DNA of 64,000 nucleotides from contig WBMV01008569.1 of the NCBI GenBank assembly GCA_013396655.1, forward strand, positions 39,485 through 103,484. Reading direction: 5' to 3'. This document shows positions 34,071 to 44,934 of this stretch, one piece after another. Source of the stretch: Campylorhamphus procurvoides. Its lineage: Eukaryota; Chordata; Aves; Passeriformes; Dendrocolaptidae. Each line of letters opens with the position of its first letter. The stretch's first letter is position 1. A program made the position numbers and the translations under genes. The notes beneath the pieces are model-generated. The model was not told where the DNA came from. It did no database searches and saw only the letters and a program-made list of their open reading frames with translations.

Positions 34071-35424
34071 TGTTAGGGCCCTAAGGCTTTTTTGGGGACA
34101 CTGAGTTGAAGTCTCTGTTCAACTGACACTGTCAAAAACACCTGAACCCCCCCACGGCAGGTACTGTCTCAGTGCCTGAAATCTGGCCAAGTTTTTGTGG
34201 CTTTGCAATCCAGCTTTGTTATTCCAAAGAGCAATTCCAGCGTGCCTTGCTGTGCTCCCGTTGTGTGAGCAGACAAAATGGGCCGTAGAAAATGTGGTGT
34301 AAATCCTGGGGTAAATGGAGCATTTCCTTCCCACTGAGCTGAGGAACAGCCCCATGCTGGAAGCAGCAGCACCTTGGAAGTCAATCCCCCAAAGTTTGTT
34401 GGCTCCTGCCTCTCAAGGTAACCTGCAAGTACTTCTTGGAGGGGTTTTGTCCTTTTTGGCTTAGCTGGTGTTATAAAGAAAGATAAATATATAAACCCCA
34501 AGCCCAAAGCCCCTCAAATCTGAGTGGTGCCAGTTGTTCCTTCCTTGCTTTTCTTTCTTTAAGGTTGAAAAATCTGCCTGAAGATTCTGGTTTTTATTAA
34601 CAGGTGGTGTTGGTCATGAAAAAATGAACCTTATTAGAGGAGTCCAACACAGGGATTGACAGTTTTGTGGTGATTGACTTGATTTCTCTATTCTGGCTGT
34701 GGTTGTGGTTCAAAAGGTGGCTTGTAATTTAAAAATGGAGCAAGTGGAAAACGTAGAACCCCTGTGAATATCAAGGCCAATATTTACTTCAGCTTCCCAT
34801 GGAGATTGCTGCCCTTCCAGCTCCTCAGTGTGGGGTGCCCTGGATCCCAAGGGATGATCCCGTGGGCTGCAGGATGGGATCCCTGGTGCCTGAGGAACCT
34901 CAGCCTGAAAGCAGCATCTTTTAGTAGAGGTGGATCTCTGGATTTTTCCAAAAGGAAAACCAAAAAAGCAACTCCACTGCTGTGGAACCTGTCGGGTATC
35001 ATTTAAACAATAACATTCCAGCTGCTGCTGGGAGTTGTTTGCACAGCAAGACTGGCTTTTCCCTGAGCTTTCAATGCCCCATCAGTGGGTGAATTCCAGA
35101 GGCTGAGCCTCAGCCCTGGGAGCTGTTCCAGGTGTGTGTCAGCATGGCTTTTCCCTTGCTGCTGAGAGAGGAGAACAGGTTTGCCCAACAAGTGGAAACA
35201 AATGGCATTTTGCCCTTTAGTGGCAAGGTTGTCATTTTGCCCTTCTCGTCAGGGCAGTGTCTTTTCTGTGTCACATTTGGGATTAGGTGATGCCCTGACT
35301 GAGGTCCTCTGAGTAGGAAGAGCCACAAGGCCATGATGCCCTCAGACACTGTGGGGCATCTTTATTGGATGTGGGAAAAGAGGCACGTGGAGAGGAGAAA
35401 TGGCAGAGCGACACCACAAGTTGG
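34071..35424. other. Non-coding DNA, no gene recognised
   Basis: Unique sequence, moderately AT-rich near 34500-34790 (TGGTTTTTATTAACAGGTGG). No exon recognised. Confidence 0.4.
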
Positions 35425-35480
35425 GGGTCGGAACAAGATGGTCTTTGGGGTCACTTCCAGTCCCAAACATTCTGAGATCC
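35425..35480 (+). mobile_element. CR1 LINE, terminal 3' remnant
   Basis: GGTCGGAACAAGATGGTCTT, TTGGGGTCACTTCCAGTCCC and AAACATTCTGAGATCCC match the last ~55 bp of CR1 with several substitutions. Confidence 0.7.
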
Positions 35481-36807
35481 CATGACTGTGTGAAGCCCAT
35501 TGGGATGGGGGCCTGGCTGGCTGGGTTGATGGGGGAAGTGTTTTGGGAGCACAGTTTGCGTTTAGTGCCAGGGATAGGACATGGAACACAGAGGGATGTA
35601 ACCTCTGGATGCCTTGAGGGGATCCCAAAGTTCTTATGGGTGAGGATGTGCTGTGCCCAAGGCAGAGGGTGCTTCCATCAGTGGGGATGGGCAAACACAT
35701 CCCTGTTTTAGGGGACAGACCCGTGGGCTGTGAAGGGAAGGAGCCACAGGGATGTGTGTGGGTGGTCACCACTGTCACCCACAGCAGTGAAGGTGGGCAG
35801 TGGGCACTGCATGGGGCATGGGAAAATGGAATAAATCCCAGGGAGAGAGGCTGGGTGAGTGGCTCCCTGGGCAGGGACACGGAGCAGAGGGATCCCTCTG
35901 CCTGGAAGGGCCGTGGGTTCAGGTGAGGAGGTGATGGAGACCATCAGGGCTGATCCCACTCAGCCCCTGAAGCAGTGGGAGAATCCAGGGGGGATTTGCA
36001 TCATGCTGTGTGGGTCTTGACCGATTCCAGCCCATGCTGGCACGGGATCTGTCACAGCTCAAATGCACAAACATCTTTCTCCCTTCTGTGTCCCTAATTC
36101 TGCAGCCAACAGCAGAGGGCCAAATGTCCCCTCCACAGTGATGCAACTTGTTTGTGGAGACCTTGAGGGGTTTTTCTTTCCCAGAGCGTGGAAAGGTTGG
36201 GACTTCCAAAGGCACGGGGGTGTTTAGGTGGGCACGAAGCTCCTAGTTCCAGTGGCACTGTCACCTTGTCATTTCCAGAAGGGACCAGGGAAATGCTGCA
36301 GCACAAAAGGACTGCACGAGTTGGGGGACAGAGCTGCCTCAGTGCTCAGGCTGAATTATTCTCTCTTGGTAATCAGATAGCATTCAATTGGGAAAAAAAA
36401 AAACCAACAAAAAAACACGCACAACAAAACTCGGCTGACCTTAAACAATGTTTGTTCTTTAAAAAAGTCAATATTCTTTTCCCGAGTTAATGAAGTAATT
36501 AACAGTGATTGATGACACATGTACTCAGCTATTTTGTGCTGGGAGACCAGATGGGTTAGGCACAGCCAGTGACCAGTAATTTGGATTCCTTGTCAGAAGG
36601 AACAGAAAGTTCAGATGTGGCTGGAACAGCTCTAAGTGCGTGAAGAGAAAAAGTAAATGGTTTTTTTTTTTTCCCCTCTCTGCCTTTGCCTACCTGAGGA
36701 TGTGAAAAACAACCCCAGGTAAAGAGCTGGTTCCAGCCAGCGAGGTTGAGCTCCTTGTCTGGCACTGGAAATGCTGTTAGAGGCATTCTGGATAAAAAGA
36801 ATATAGA
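35481..36807. other. Non-coding DNA, no gene recognised
   Basis: Unique sequence. An AT-rich block at about 36350-36540 (A run at 36393-36403, then TTAATGAAGTAATTAACAG) is the only distinctive part. Confidence 0.4.
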
Positions 36808-36905
36808 AACACAGAATCCCAGAAGGGCTTGCCTTGGAAGGCACCTGGAAAACCATCCATAGGCAGCGCTGCCCCTCGCTGGATCAGGTTGCATTTTGAA
36901 TCCCT
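36808..36905 (-). mobile_element. CR1 LINE fragment, eroded
   Basis: Reverse-complement CR1 3' end: AACACAGAATCCCAGAAGGG, CTTGGAAGGCACCTGGAAAA and CTGGATCAGGTTGCATTTTG. It resembles the subfamily with 'GGACCTCTGGAGATCATC'. Only about 100 bp is recognisable. Confidence 0.72.
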
Positions 36906-39900
36906 TCTCAGTCAAGTGGTTAAAAGGGAGTTTTTGATTTTGCTGCTTCTGAGTTGGTGTAGCCGGGGGGGGGCTGTGCAAGGAAAGAAATGGGATCAAC
37001 TCCCATATTCATTTACCTTCTGTCAGCACTGCTTTCAGCTCCCCGGTTTGAGCCCTTGCAAAGGCAGAAATAGCAGGATGGAGGGAAAACACGGAATTGG
37101 GGGAGAAGGGGCCTTCAGAAAAAGCCAAGGCTGGGGATTTTTATAGGTGACTGTGCCCAATTTGTACCGACTCCTGCGAGGCTTCAGTAGCAGCTGGAAC
37201 AGGCTCCCGAGGCAGACTTTTATCCTTTCTCCCTCCCACGCCGATCCATCTGTGAGACTGCTTGTTCTTGCTGCTCTTGCTGAGAAACTGGATCGAGCTC
37301 AGGAGCATCCTGCTCTTCCAGCCCCTCTGCCAGAGCCTTGCTACTCAAGGAGGGCTCTGTATTCCTGCACTCCCTTGCAGTTCGGGAGCTGCAGCTCTTC
37401 CTGCTCGCTTCTATAAAAAGCTAATAGTAAAGAAACCCCAAAAAACATTTCCAAGCCTTTGACCACTTGAAATTGGAGCTCCCGCAGAGGGAACGTGAGG
37501 TGGCATTTCCAGACCTGCTCAGGGTCTTATGGTGGGAGCCTTGGGTGATGCACTGGAGGGTTTCCAAGCAGGCTCCTCACCCACCAGGTTGTTCCCAAAG
37601 TGTTTGTGCTCCTCTGTGTGTGTTGGGATAACCTGCCCTGGCTCCCACATCAATGCTTGGTGAGGTCGAAAGGTAGAGGAGAGATGAGAGCTGTGGGAGC
37701 AGAAATCATGGATGTTCTCCTGGGCTCCTTGGCAAGGAGGGAGAAGGGCCATGAAACGTTTGGGGTTTCAGGTGCCCACCAGAGGATTTAAGGTCTTTGC
37801 TTTTAGGCCGTGGAGGCACCTTGAGCTTTGAGAGCAGCTCCAGGTGTTGGTCAGGGTGGTGCTTTGCAGGAGGTTCTGTGAGGGATTGTGTCAGAGCAGC
37901 CCCTGGTTTAAGGTTTGGTGAGGAGAATTTGCAGGCTTGTGCCAGGGATGTGTCACTTCTGTGTTAATTTAGCACTGAAACAGGTGAAGGGTGTCTTCTC
38001 TTGGCCTGACATATCAGTGTCTCTGTGTTTTCACTTTGGGCTGGTGCCTCAGGGCTTGGATTTGCAGAGCTGAAGCCACCAGAGATGAGTCTGGGCAGCT
38101 GCCTTTGGAACACAAGTGGGAAGAGCCTGGGAAAGGCAGCCTTGCTCAAGGAATCTGCACGCTCTGGAGAGGAGTAGTGGAGTGTTCCTTGACACTGAGA
38201 GGCAAGAGGAGATGAAACTGCAGAATGCCATTTCTCCTGGTCCTTTTTATGGAGGATTTCTGCTGCACGTAATGAGATGAATTATTTCCATCTAGGTTTG
38301 CCACCACCCCTAAATAGCTGTGGATTAGTTCCGTGTTAATAAAGCAGCTCATAATTAGTTAATGGTGCCTTGCCATTTGTGGCTGTCGTTGGTTTGGTTC
38401 TCCTTTCATGTCTCCTGGTGAGAGCACAGCACTGCTTACACTGCAAGGATGGGATGGGATGCCTGGGATCAGGGCAGGATTGCTCCCAAGGAAACACCAG
38501 GGGCTGCAGGGAGTGCCTGGACACACAGGAGGAGCTCTCAGTGCACGGGGACTGTGCTTGGACACTGAGGACAAGCGTGGCCCAGGGAACCCCTCAGGAG
38601 GCTCAGATGTTTGGGGTGAGCACGGGCACCAAACCTGCTCTGTGTGCTGTGGAGAGGTGCAAGCACAATATTTGCTCTGCTCTTGACTGTCACATGAGAG
38701 TCACCTGTGGTGGCAGCAGGGAAGTGTCAGCATGTGCTAAAGCACCCCCCTGGGATGGGTCCCTTGATGTGCTGTGTTCCTGAGGTGCTTTGGGGGTTCC
38801 AGTCCCTTCTGCTGAGCTTTGGGTCTGCCAGGTTGGCACCTCTGGTTTTGCTGCTGCAGGGTAAGGGTGAGGAAATGAGGGGTTCAGCCAAGATGGGGTG
38901 TCCTGGGAATAAGGGCTGGACTGGTCAGTCTGGTTGCACTGGGATGTGTGTGTACCTGGCATTCTCGTGGTGGGAACTCTTTGGAGCAGCTCTGCTGGGC
39001 TGGGTTTGGTTTTAATTCTGGAAGGGGGCTTTGGGTCCTCCCTCTGGGGGAGCTCTCTGCCCCTCTTCCCCGAGGGGTCCCAGGCTCCACGTGGGGACTT
39101 CCACTTGCAGCTCCTCTGGGGGTTTTATTTCACTTGCTGAGTGCAGGTGTGGGAGCTGGGGAGGGCTTGGGCTGTGATTTCAGTGCAATATAGGAAGTCA
39201 TAGAGAGTCAGCTTTCCGGGATGACGTCCCCTGGGAGGTCACAGCACGTGGTGGCTCTGCTCCAAACACCCTCCCGAGAGCCCCTGGCGGGTTTCCTGGC
39301 CTTGGTGTTTGTGTTTGCCCTCTTTCCTAAGCAGTTTGTGCTCTGGCTTTTGGAATTCAGGAAAATCCTTTGCTTTTCCCAGCCCCGCCAGGGCAGAGTT
39401 CCTCGGTGCAGCCAAGGAGGAGTGGGATGTGCAGAGGTCACCTTTTCCAATCCCCTCCCTCCCTCCTGTGCCCTCCCAACCAAAGAACTCTGAAACAAAT
39501 GCATGGAAAGCAGAGTGATCAGTGATGTGTCTGCATTAATCACAACCCTGCATCTCTGTCCTGTCTTGAAGTCATCTCTGGCAGGGCTGCAGGCTGATGA
39601 TCCACTTCACCTGCAGGAGGAATCTCTACCCTGCCTCTGCTGCTGGGCTTTTTTCTTCCCCTTTTGAAAACTCTCATCCTTCTGGGTTTTGGAAAAGGAG
39701 GGGGGGACTGTCTGGGTCTGCACAAAATATTCATGAGTTTGGGGGAGCAGCAAATTTGCTGTTCTGTTTTGATTTTTCTCTTCTTCCTTGGTCTTGGAAT
39801 TGCCCTTCTGGCCCCAGCTGAGCACTGATGGTGGAGTTTCCAGTGCTTAGAGGAGGTGTCTGGTGGCATTTGAGGTTTGCAGAGATGTTTTCTGGAAGAG

Positions 39901-40121
39901 GCCTGAGTTGAAACTGTAGGAAAAGCAGCACTTGCGGAGGTGGGCAGTGCTTGTGAAACCTGGGACACATCCAGTAAAGCTGAGGGGATGTTGCCATGGG
40001 CTCTGTGGGTCCTCAGGACTTGTGCCACTGATTTTGGCATCTTGCAGAGATGTGGTCCCTGGGGAGGAGATTTGCTCCCGAGGCTGTTCCACACTGCCTC
40101 TGCTCTAAGGAAAGCTTTGTT
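36906..40121. other. CR1-free non-coding DNA (3.2 kb)
   Basis: No exon, RNA gene or transposon recognised. Contains ordinary GC-rich unique text with many short tryptophan- and leucine-rich chance frames. Confidence 0.4.
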
Positions 40122-40228
40122 TAGGGCTTGGAGCACCCTGGTCTAGTGGAAGGTGTCCCTGCCCATGGCAAGGGGTGGGACAAGATGGGCTTTAAGGTCC
40201 CTTCCACCCCAAACCATCCTGGGATTGG
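40122..40228 (+). mobile_element. CR1 LINE fragment, 3' end
   Basis: Sense CR1: AGGGCTTGGAGCACCCTGGT, GGAAGGTGTCCCTGCCCATGG, GGCTTTAAGGTCCCTTCC and AAACCATCCTGGGATTGG. About 107 bp with an intact terminus. Confidence 0.92.
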
Positions 40229-42390
40229 AAATAAAGGTGCAGTGAATCACTTTGTGATCCCAGTATGTTGTTTTCAGCTCCTCCTCTTTTCACACACAGA
40301 TCCTGTATTGGCAGTATTTTATAAACAACCCCTGGAAAGCAAAGGCAGCTTTCCCCCCCACCTCTGGTTAAAGTTCAGGATGTGTTTTCAAAGGGAAGAT
40401 TTAATCAATAAGCCCTGACAGAGGCTCTGCCTCCCTGGGGGTCGGTGAGTCTGTGCTGCAGCCTGGTGTTGTTTGCAGGCTGCACCTTCCAAGGGGAATC
40501 CAAACCTTGCCAAGGAGGGTGATGATGCCTTACATGGAGCATGTGGGATTAAACTCAGTGCTGTTTGCTTGGAAATGCAGCAAGGGATATAATTTTGGGG
40601 GGGGGAATGAATGATGTTGCTGCCAGTGTTTAATTGGCAGCGCCAGGCAGAGGCAGCGGTGATAGTGCTTTTTGGGAGATGGTGTTCCCATGGCTCTTGG
40701 AGACCAGACCCCACAGTTCTGGGACGCTGCTCGAGCAGTGCCAGGCTGTGGAAGGTGTCCTGGCATCCCTTGTGCTGCTGTCTTCCCAGAGCTGCCTTCC
40801 TTGCCCTGCCAAAACTTGAGTCTTGTGCAGCACTTGCACCTCTGAGGGTTCTGAAAGGCTGAGCGGGGCTCTCCAGGCTGGGACCAAACCAGCAGGAGCA
40901 TGACTTAGGCTGTGGTTGAAGTCAGCAGGCCCTTGGGTTTGTCTGGCTGAGCTTTCCAGGGCTCCCAGGAGCTTGGCTGCAGTGCCAGGGCTGTTGGTGC
41001 TGTGTCTGAGGGGCATGAAACCAGGTCACCCATTGCTTGTGGTCCTGAAGCAACTGGGCTGACTCAGCTGGGAACAACCCTGAAGCTTCACCCTTGGACT
41101 GAGATCCTGATCTCTGCTGCAGCACCACTTCAGTCTTGAAAAGCTGTAAATAAAGCCCTATCAGGACTGTAATTAGTGGGTGCTGCACATCTGTACTCGT
41201 GGGGAGCAGAGAGGCACATCTGGAGTGGGCTGGGAAGGGGAGCATTCAGACTGTCCCAGGATAAGAGTGTTGAGGGGTTGGAAAACTGGAGGGCTACCCC
41301 CAATTCCTGGGGCACGTGGAACTGTCTCCTGAGGGTTTCTGGATGCCTTGGTGGGGAGCAGGAGCCCTTGGGCAGCGTGTGGAGGGGACAGTGTAGGACT
41401 GGTTGGGGTTGTGTGTATGCCTTTTGGGGGCCAAGCCTGCTCCTGCAGCTGGGCAGGAGGAAAGGGAGGGACCTTCTGCCCGTGTGGTTTTTGGGAGCAT
41501 GGTCTCTCTGGGGAGAAGCACCCTCAGAGAAACAGGCATTAGGTGGTTCCTTGTGCTCCTGTTCCTGAGTTTTTGGAAATCCAGCAGGGCCTGGACTGAT
41601 CATCCCAGTCCTATGTGTTACACCTGACTAATGAGTGTTTTACATGCCTGCACTGTGTTCTGCCTCAGAATCCCTGCCCTCCTCTGTCTCCTCTGCTCTC
41701 CCTCGCCCTTCCTTTGCTCAGTGCCCAGGGAAGGACTCCATGGGACGTGCCAGAGCTGCCACTTCACCCCTGCTCCTTGCCTGCCAAGGAAACCCACGTG
41801 GCCAGCAGGTAATCCCAGGAGACAGCAGGATGAGCTCCTGAGGCAGCAGCTTTCTGTGGCTGTGGAGGAGCCCCCAGCCCTTCCCATAAACCAGGGCTGT
41901 GACCCGTGTGCCCAGCTGGTTCTGAGGCTCCTCCTGCCTGGACTGGCAGTGGGCAGGTGGCCCTGACCCAGTCCTTGCCTGCAGAGCTCCCCCACAACGT
42001 GCCCATGGAATGATGCTCGGGGTGGACACTCTGTTCCATGCAGGGCAGAGGTGATCGCCCTTGTCCTGGAAGGCACTGGAGCAGAAGTTAAACAAACTCG
42101 GGGTTGTTTTTCTTTTTAATCTGGCTTTATTTATTTCTTTCTGAATGAGAGAATCTGCTGGAAAGCCCTGTGGACCTGCAGATATCCGAGGCGTTGGGGT
42201 TAGGTGGCATTTTGCTGCTCCTGATTTCGGAAGGGTTTGCACTGGAACAGTGGCCAAATGGTGGATTTGTAGGGGAATTGTGGCAGTGGGGCCTGACAGG
42301 CTCTGGGTGAGGTGGATCACTGGTCTGCAGTGAGATCAGTGCCAAGGGTAACCCAAAAGTTGGGACTTGAGTGCTGTCTGTGTCCTGGGA
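40229..42390. other. Non-coding DNA, no gene recognised
   Basis: Unique sequence with a G run (40597-40605). Several overlapping 100-200-codon frames on the - strand around 41600-42320 are serine/proline/glutamine rich and read as chance frames. Confidence 0.4.
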
Positions 42391-42528
42391 GGAATCATGG
42401 AATCCCAGAGGGGCTGGGTTGGAAGGGATCTTGAAACCCATCCAGTCCCACCCCTTGCCATGGGTAAGGTCACCTCCCACTAGCCCAGGTTGCTCCAGCC
42501 TGGCCTTGGCCACCTCCAGGGATGTAGG
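42391..42528 (-). mobile_element. CR1 LINE fragment, 3' end
   Basis: Reverse-complement CR1: GGAATCATGGAATCCCAGAG, GGTTGGAAGGGATCTTGAAA, CACTAGCCCAGGTTGCTCCA and GCCTGGCCTTGGCCACCTCC. About 138 bp. Confidence 0.92.
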
Positions 42529-43562
42529 AATAGCTAAACTGGGTTTGGTGCTGCTGTTTCAGTCCCATTTCCTTGGGGAAACGCACCTGCACCTTCTCAC
42601 TGCCCACGTTCACCTGTTTGTTCTTGTGTGGGAAAGTGAGGAGACCAGTTTGGGAACTCCATTCCAAATCCTTCTACTCTGCAGCTGAGTTTGCTTCTGC
42701 TCTCACAGTACCTGCTGGCTGGATTGCAGCTAAATCATGTGAAAACCTTGCCAGTGCCTGCTCTGGGCTGACCTCACGGTTCAACAAGATGCCCACATGA
42801 ATGGAACTGGAAGATCCTGAACGTTTGGGATGGCAGAGACTTTCAGGGATGACATTTTAAGGCATTTTCTCTTAATTTTGACTCCTGACATGGAAGCACG
42901 TTCCAGGTCCCTAAGAACGCAAGATGGAGCTTGGGGAGTGTAATGGGGTGGAGGGAAAGAGCCAATTAAAGGGGTTTCTTAATGAAGTGCAGAAGGCCCT
43001 GTGTTCCACAGCATCTGCCAGGTTGTTGTGCCCATCAGGGCAGTCACCTTGGGAAGCCCATCACAACCACCGTGCTGGGATTTAAGTCTTAGACCCGCCT
43101 TTGCTGCCTTCTTGGAAAGGAACACACAGTGCTGGGTGTGCTGAGAGCCCTTCCAGGAATAGATGGCACTGCTTGGAATGCAGTGGCACAGCCACAGTGT
43201 GGGCAGCTGCTCGTTGTGCAAGGCAGGAGGAGTTGGCACCCGGAGGGCACCGCTCCTTGGGATGTGCTGCTGGGGCAGGCTGGGGGCAGCTGCATCCCTT
43301 GGGATGGGTCAGGGAGCTGACTGTGCTGCCAGGGGGGACCTCACCCCTCTGGTGGCACAGGGGGCACTGGCTGTCACCTGCCTGCTCAGGGCACGAGGGT
43401 CTCTGGATCCAGGAGAGGGGATTCCATGCTGGGAGCTTGTGCTGAGGAAGGGAAATAACCTGTGGTGTGAAATTCTGTGCACAAAGGACATGGTTTGGTG
43501 TCAGCTCTTCCAGTGGTGGTGGCTGGGAGTGGGGACCAGTGGCAGGTGTGTTAAACCAGACT
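42529..43562. other. Non-coding DNA, nothing specific seen
   Basis: Unique GC-rich sequence before the 49-bp array. No exon recognised. Confidence 0.4.
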
Positions 43563-43857
43563 GAATCCCTGGCATACCCTGGCTGAAAAATGGGGATATT
43601 CAGGGGGTCACAGAATCCCTGGGATGCCTGGTGTGTAAAACAGGGATATTCAGGGGTCACAGAGTCCCTGGGATACCCTTTGTGTAAAACAGGGATATTC
43701 AGGGGTCACAGAGTCCCTGGGATACCTGGTGTGTAAAACAGGGATATTCAGGGGTCACAGAATCCCTGGGATACCCTGTGTGTAAAACAGGGATATTCAG
43801 GGGTCACAGAATCCCTGGGATACCCTGTCTGGAAACCAGGGATGGTCAGGGATCATG
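43563..43857. repeat. 49-bp minisatellite fused to a CR1 3' end
   Basis: Six head-to-tail units (50, then 49 bp each) starting at 43563, 43613, 43662, 43711, 43760 and 43809. Each contains GAATCCCTGGGATACC and CAGGGATATTCAGGGGTCAC. The last unit is diverged and merges into the adjoining CR1. The unit's GGGTCACAGAATCCC is the same text as the reverse-complemented CR1 terminus, so the array apparently grew from the end of that element. Confidence 0.95.
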
Positions 43858-43995
43858 GAATCCCACAATGGTTTGGGTTGGAAGGGACCTTAAAGCCCAT
43901 CCAGTGCCACCCCCTGCCATGGGCAGGGACACCTTCCACCAGCCCAGGGTGCTCCAAGCCCCATCCAACCTGGCCTTGGACACGCCCAGGGGTGG
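43849..43995 (-). mobile_element. CR1 LINE fragment adjoining the minisatellite
   Basis: Reverse-complement CR1: GATCATGGAATCCCACAATGG, GTTGGAAGGGACCTTAAAG, CAGGGACACCTTCCACCAGC and GGCCTTGGACACGCCCAGG. About 147 bp with its 3' terminus touching the 49-bp array. Confidence 0.94.
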
Positions 43996-44689
43996 GAATT
44001 ACTGGATGTCACTTGATATACTGCCCCAAACCCCCTTAATTCCCCCCAAACTGAACTTCACCCTATATTTTTATTTTTGGGGGGCAGGCTGCTGACTCCA
44101 TGGCTGTTTTCCCTCCTTCCCTCCCTGTAATACACAGCTCAAAAATAATTAGGAATGGTGGATTTTTTTCCCCCTCCCTGGGGCACTAGGAAGCTGCTGC
44201 TTAGTAATCTGCTGGAGGCTTGGCTGGAGTGGGAGTGGAATTGATTGTGTGGGATTTTTTTCCTTCCTGCTCCAAGACCACTTCTTGGCACGCAGGGATT
44301 TTTCTTTCGGCTTCTTGGGGAACAGATGCGTGGAGCACAGTTACCACTCATGCATATGGCTTTTAAAATATGGAAGCTGTTGGACTGAAGTGGCTTCATA
44401 TGGTGCTCTTGGAGGAGGAGAATTAGCACGGAAGTTTGGGGTTTTGAGACTTCAGTGTGTAGTTGGAAAGTTGGGTTTCAAACTGCTGGGTTTTTTTTTA
44501 ATCAAAATGATGTTCGATGTTAGTCTGCGTTTTTCTGGTTATTGCTCCAAATCACATTGATAACTCTGAAAATGACTCTCTTCTGCAACCTCTGATGCCT
44601 AAAATAATCTTGTAGTTCAGGGAGTAAATAAGTTATATAATATGTTAATCTTAATTTGCTAACATGGACATCTTTTCCTTGAATTGCAG
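43996..44689 (+). other. HDAC4 intron preceding the first coding exon
   Basis: About 700 bp of AT-rich unique sequence (for example TAAGTTATATAATATGTTAA near 44627-44646) ending in the acceptor TTTTCCTTGAATTGCAG at 44673-44689. Intron identity follows from that acceptor. The upstream leader exon is not located. Confidence 0.7.
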
Positions 44690-44757
44690 GTTCCCATTTT
44701 AAAAGCCATTGGAAGATACTCTGCCACCCCCTTGGATTACTTCCCGGACAACTCAGC

Positions 44758-44799
44758 ATGTCCCTGTGCCCTGGATTTTACAAGGTGGCCATGATTTAA
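44758..44799 (+). promoter_or_regulatory. Upstream ORF 1 in HDAC4 leader
   Basis: ATG at 44758 opens a 13-residue peptide, MSLCPGFYKVAMI, ending TAA at 44797-44799; a second in-frame ATG lies at 44791. It ends 113 nt before the HDAC4 start. C at -3 and T at +4 make a weak context, so leaky scanning is likely. An effect on HDAC4 translation is inferred. Confidence 0.5.
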
Positions 44800-44817
44800 T
44801 CCCCACTCGCCATTCCT

Positions 44818-44829
44818 ATGTCCTGCTGA
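44818..44829 (+). promoter_or_regulatory. Upstream ORF 2 in HDAC4 leader (Met-Ser-Cys-stop)
   Basis: ATG TCC TGC TGA, a three-codon upstream ORF ending 83 nt before the HDAC4 start. Very short upstream ORFs allow reinitiation and can modulate the main start. No experimental evidence is available here. Confidence 0.45.
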
Positions 44830-44912
44830 AGCTCTGGAGCTCTTTTGAGCTGCTGGTGCTCCGTGGAAGCTGATCCTGACTCCCTTCTCCCAAGGACTAG
44901 ACACTACCAGCA

Positions 44913-44934
44913 ATGAGCTCCCAAAGCCATCCAG
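44913..44934 (+). CDS. HDAC4: Histone deacetylase 4, N-terminal 7 codons (partial)
   Basis: HDAC4 is a class IIa histone deacetylase and co-repressor. It shuttles between nucleus and cytoplasm, binds MEF2 and RUNX2 through its N-terminal half, and acts in chondrocyte, muscle and neuronal programmes. Here only ATG AGC TCC CAA AGC CAT CCA plus one G is present: MSSQSHP, in phase 1 (one base of the next codon). Vertebrate HDAC4 starts with exactly these residues followed by Asp-Gly, and G plus AT from the next exon would give that Asp. Recognition rests on this short N-terminus, on the phase, and on the sequence around the start codon resembling the mammalian leader as I recall it. The glutamine-rich domain, MEF2 site, 14-3-3 serines and catalytic domain all lie beyond the window. 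HDAC5 and HDAC9 begin differently, which makes a paralogue unlikely. Confidence 0.85.

Larger units (their letters stand above)
44690..44934 (+). other. HDAC4: HDAC4 first coding exon (leader plus start codon)
   Basis: A 245-nt exon. The left boundary is an AG acceptor with a pyrimidine-bearing tract (TTTTCCTTGAATTGCAG, AG at 44688-44689). The right boundary is the donor CAG/GTAAGG (GT at 44935-44936). The first 223 nt are 5' leader and the last 22 nt are coding. An in-frame TAG at 44898-44900, five codons before the ATG, shows the chosen ATG is the first possible start in its frame in this exon. The leader contains two short upstream ORFs. Because the exon begins with an acceptor, at least one further leader exon lies to the left, possibly in the CpG island or gap at 21 kb. 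Confidence 0.88.

Noticed and set aside
43563..43857. CRISPR-like regular repeats
   Set aside because: The units are contiguous, without unique spacers, and the genome is a vertebrate. It is a minisatellite.
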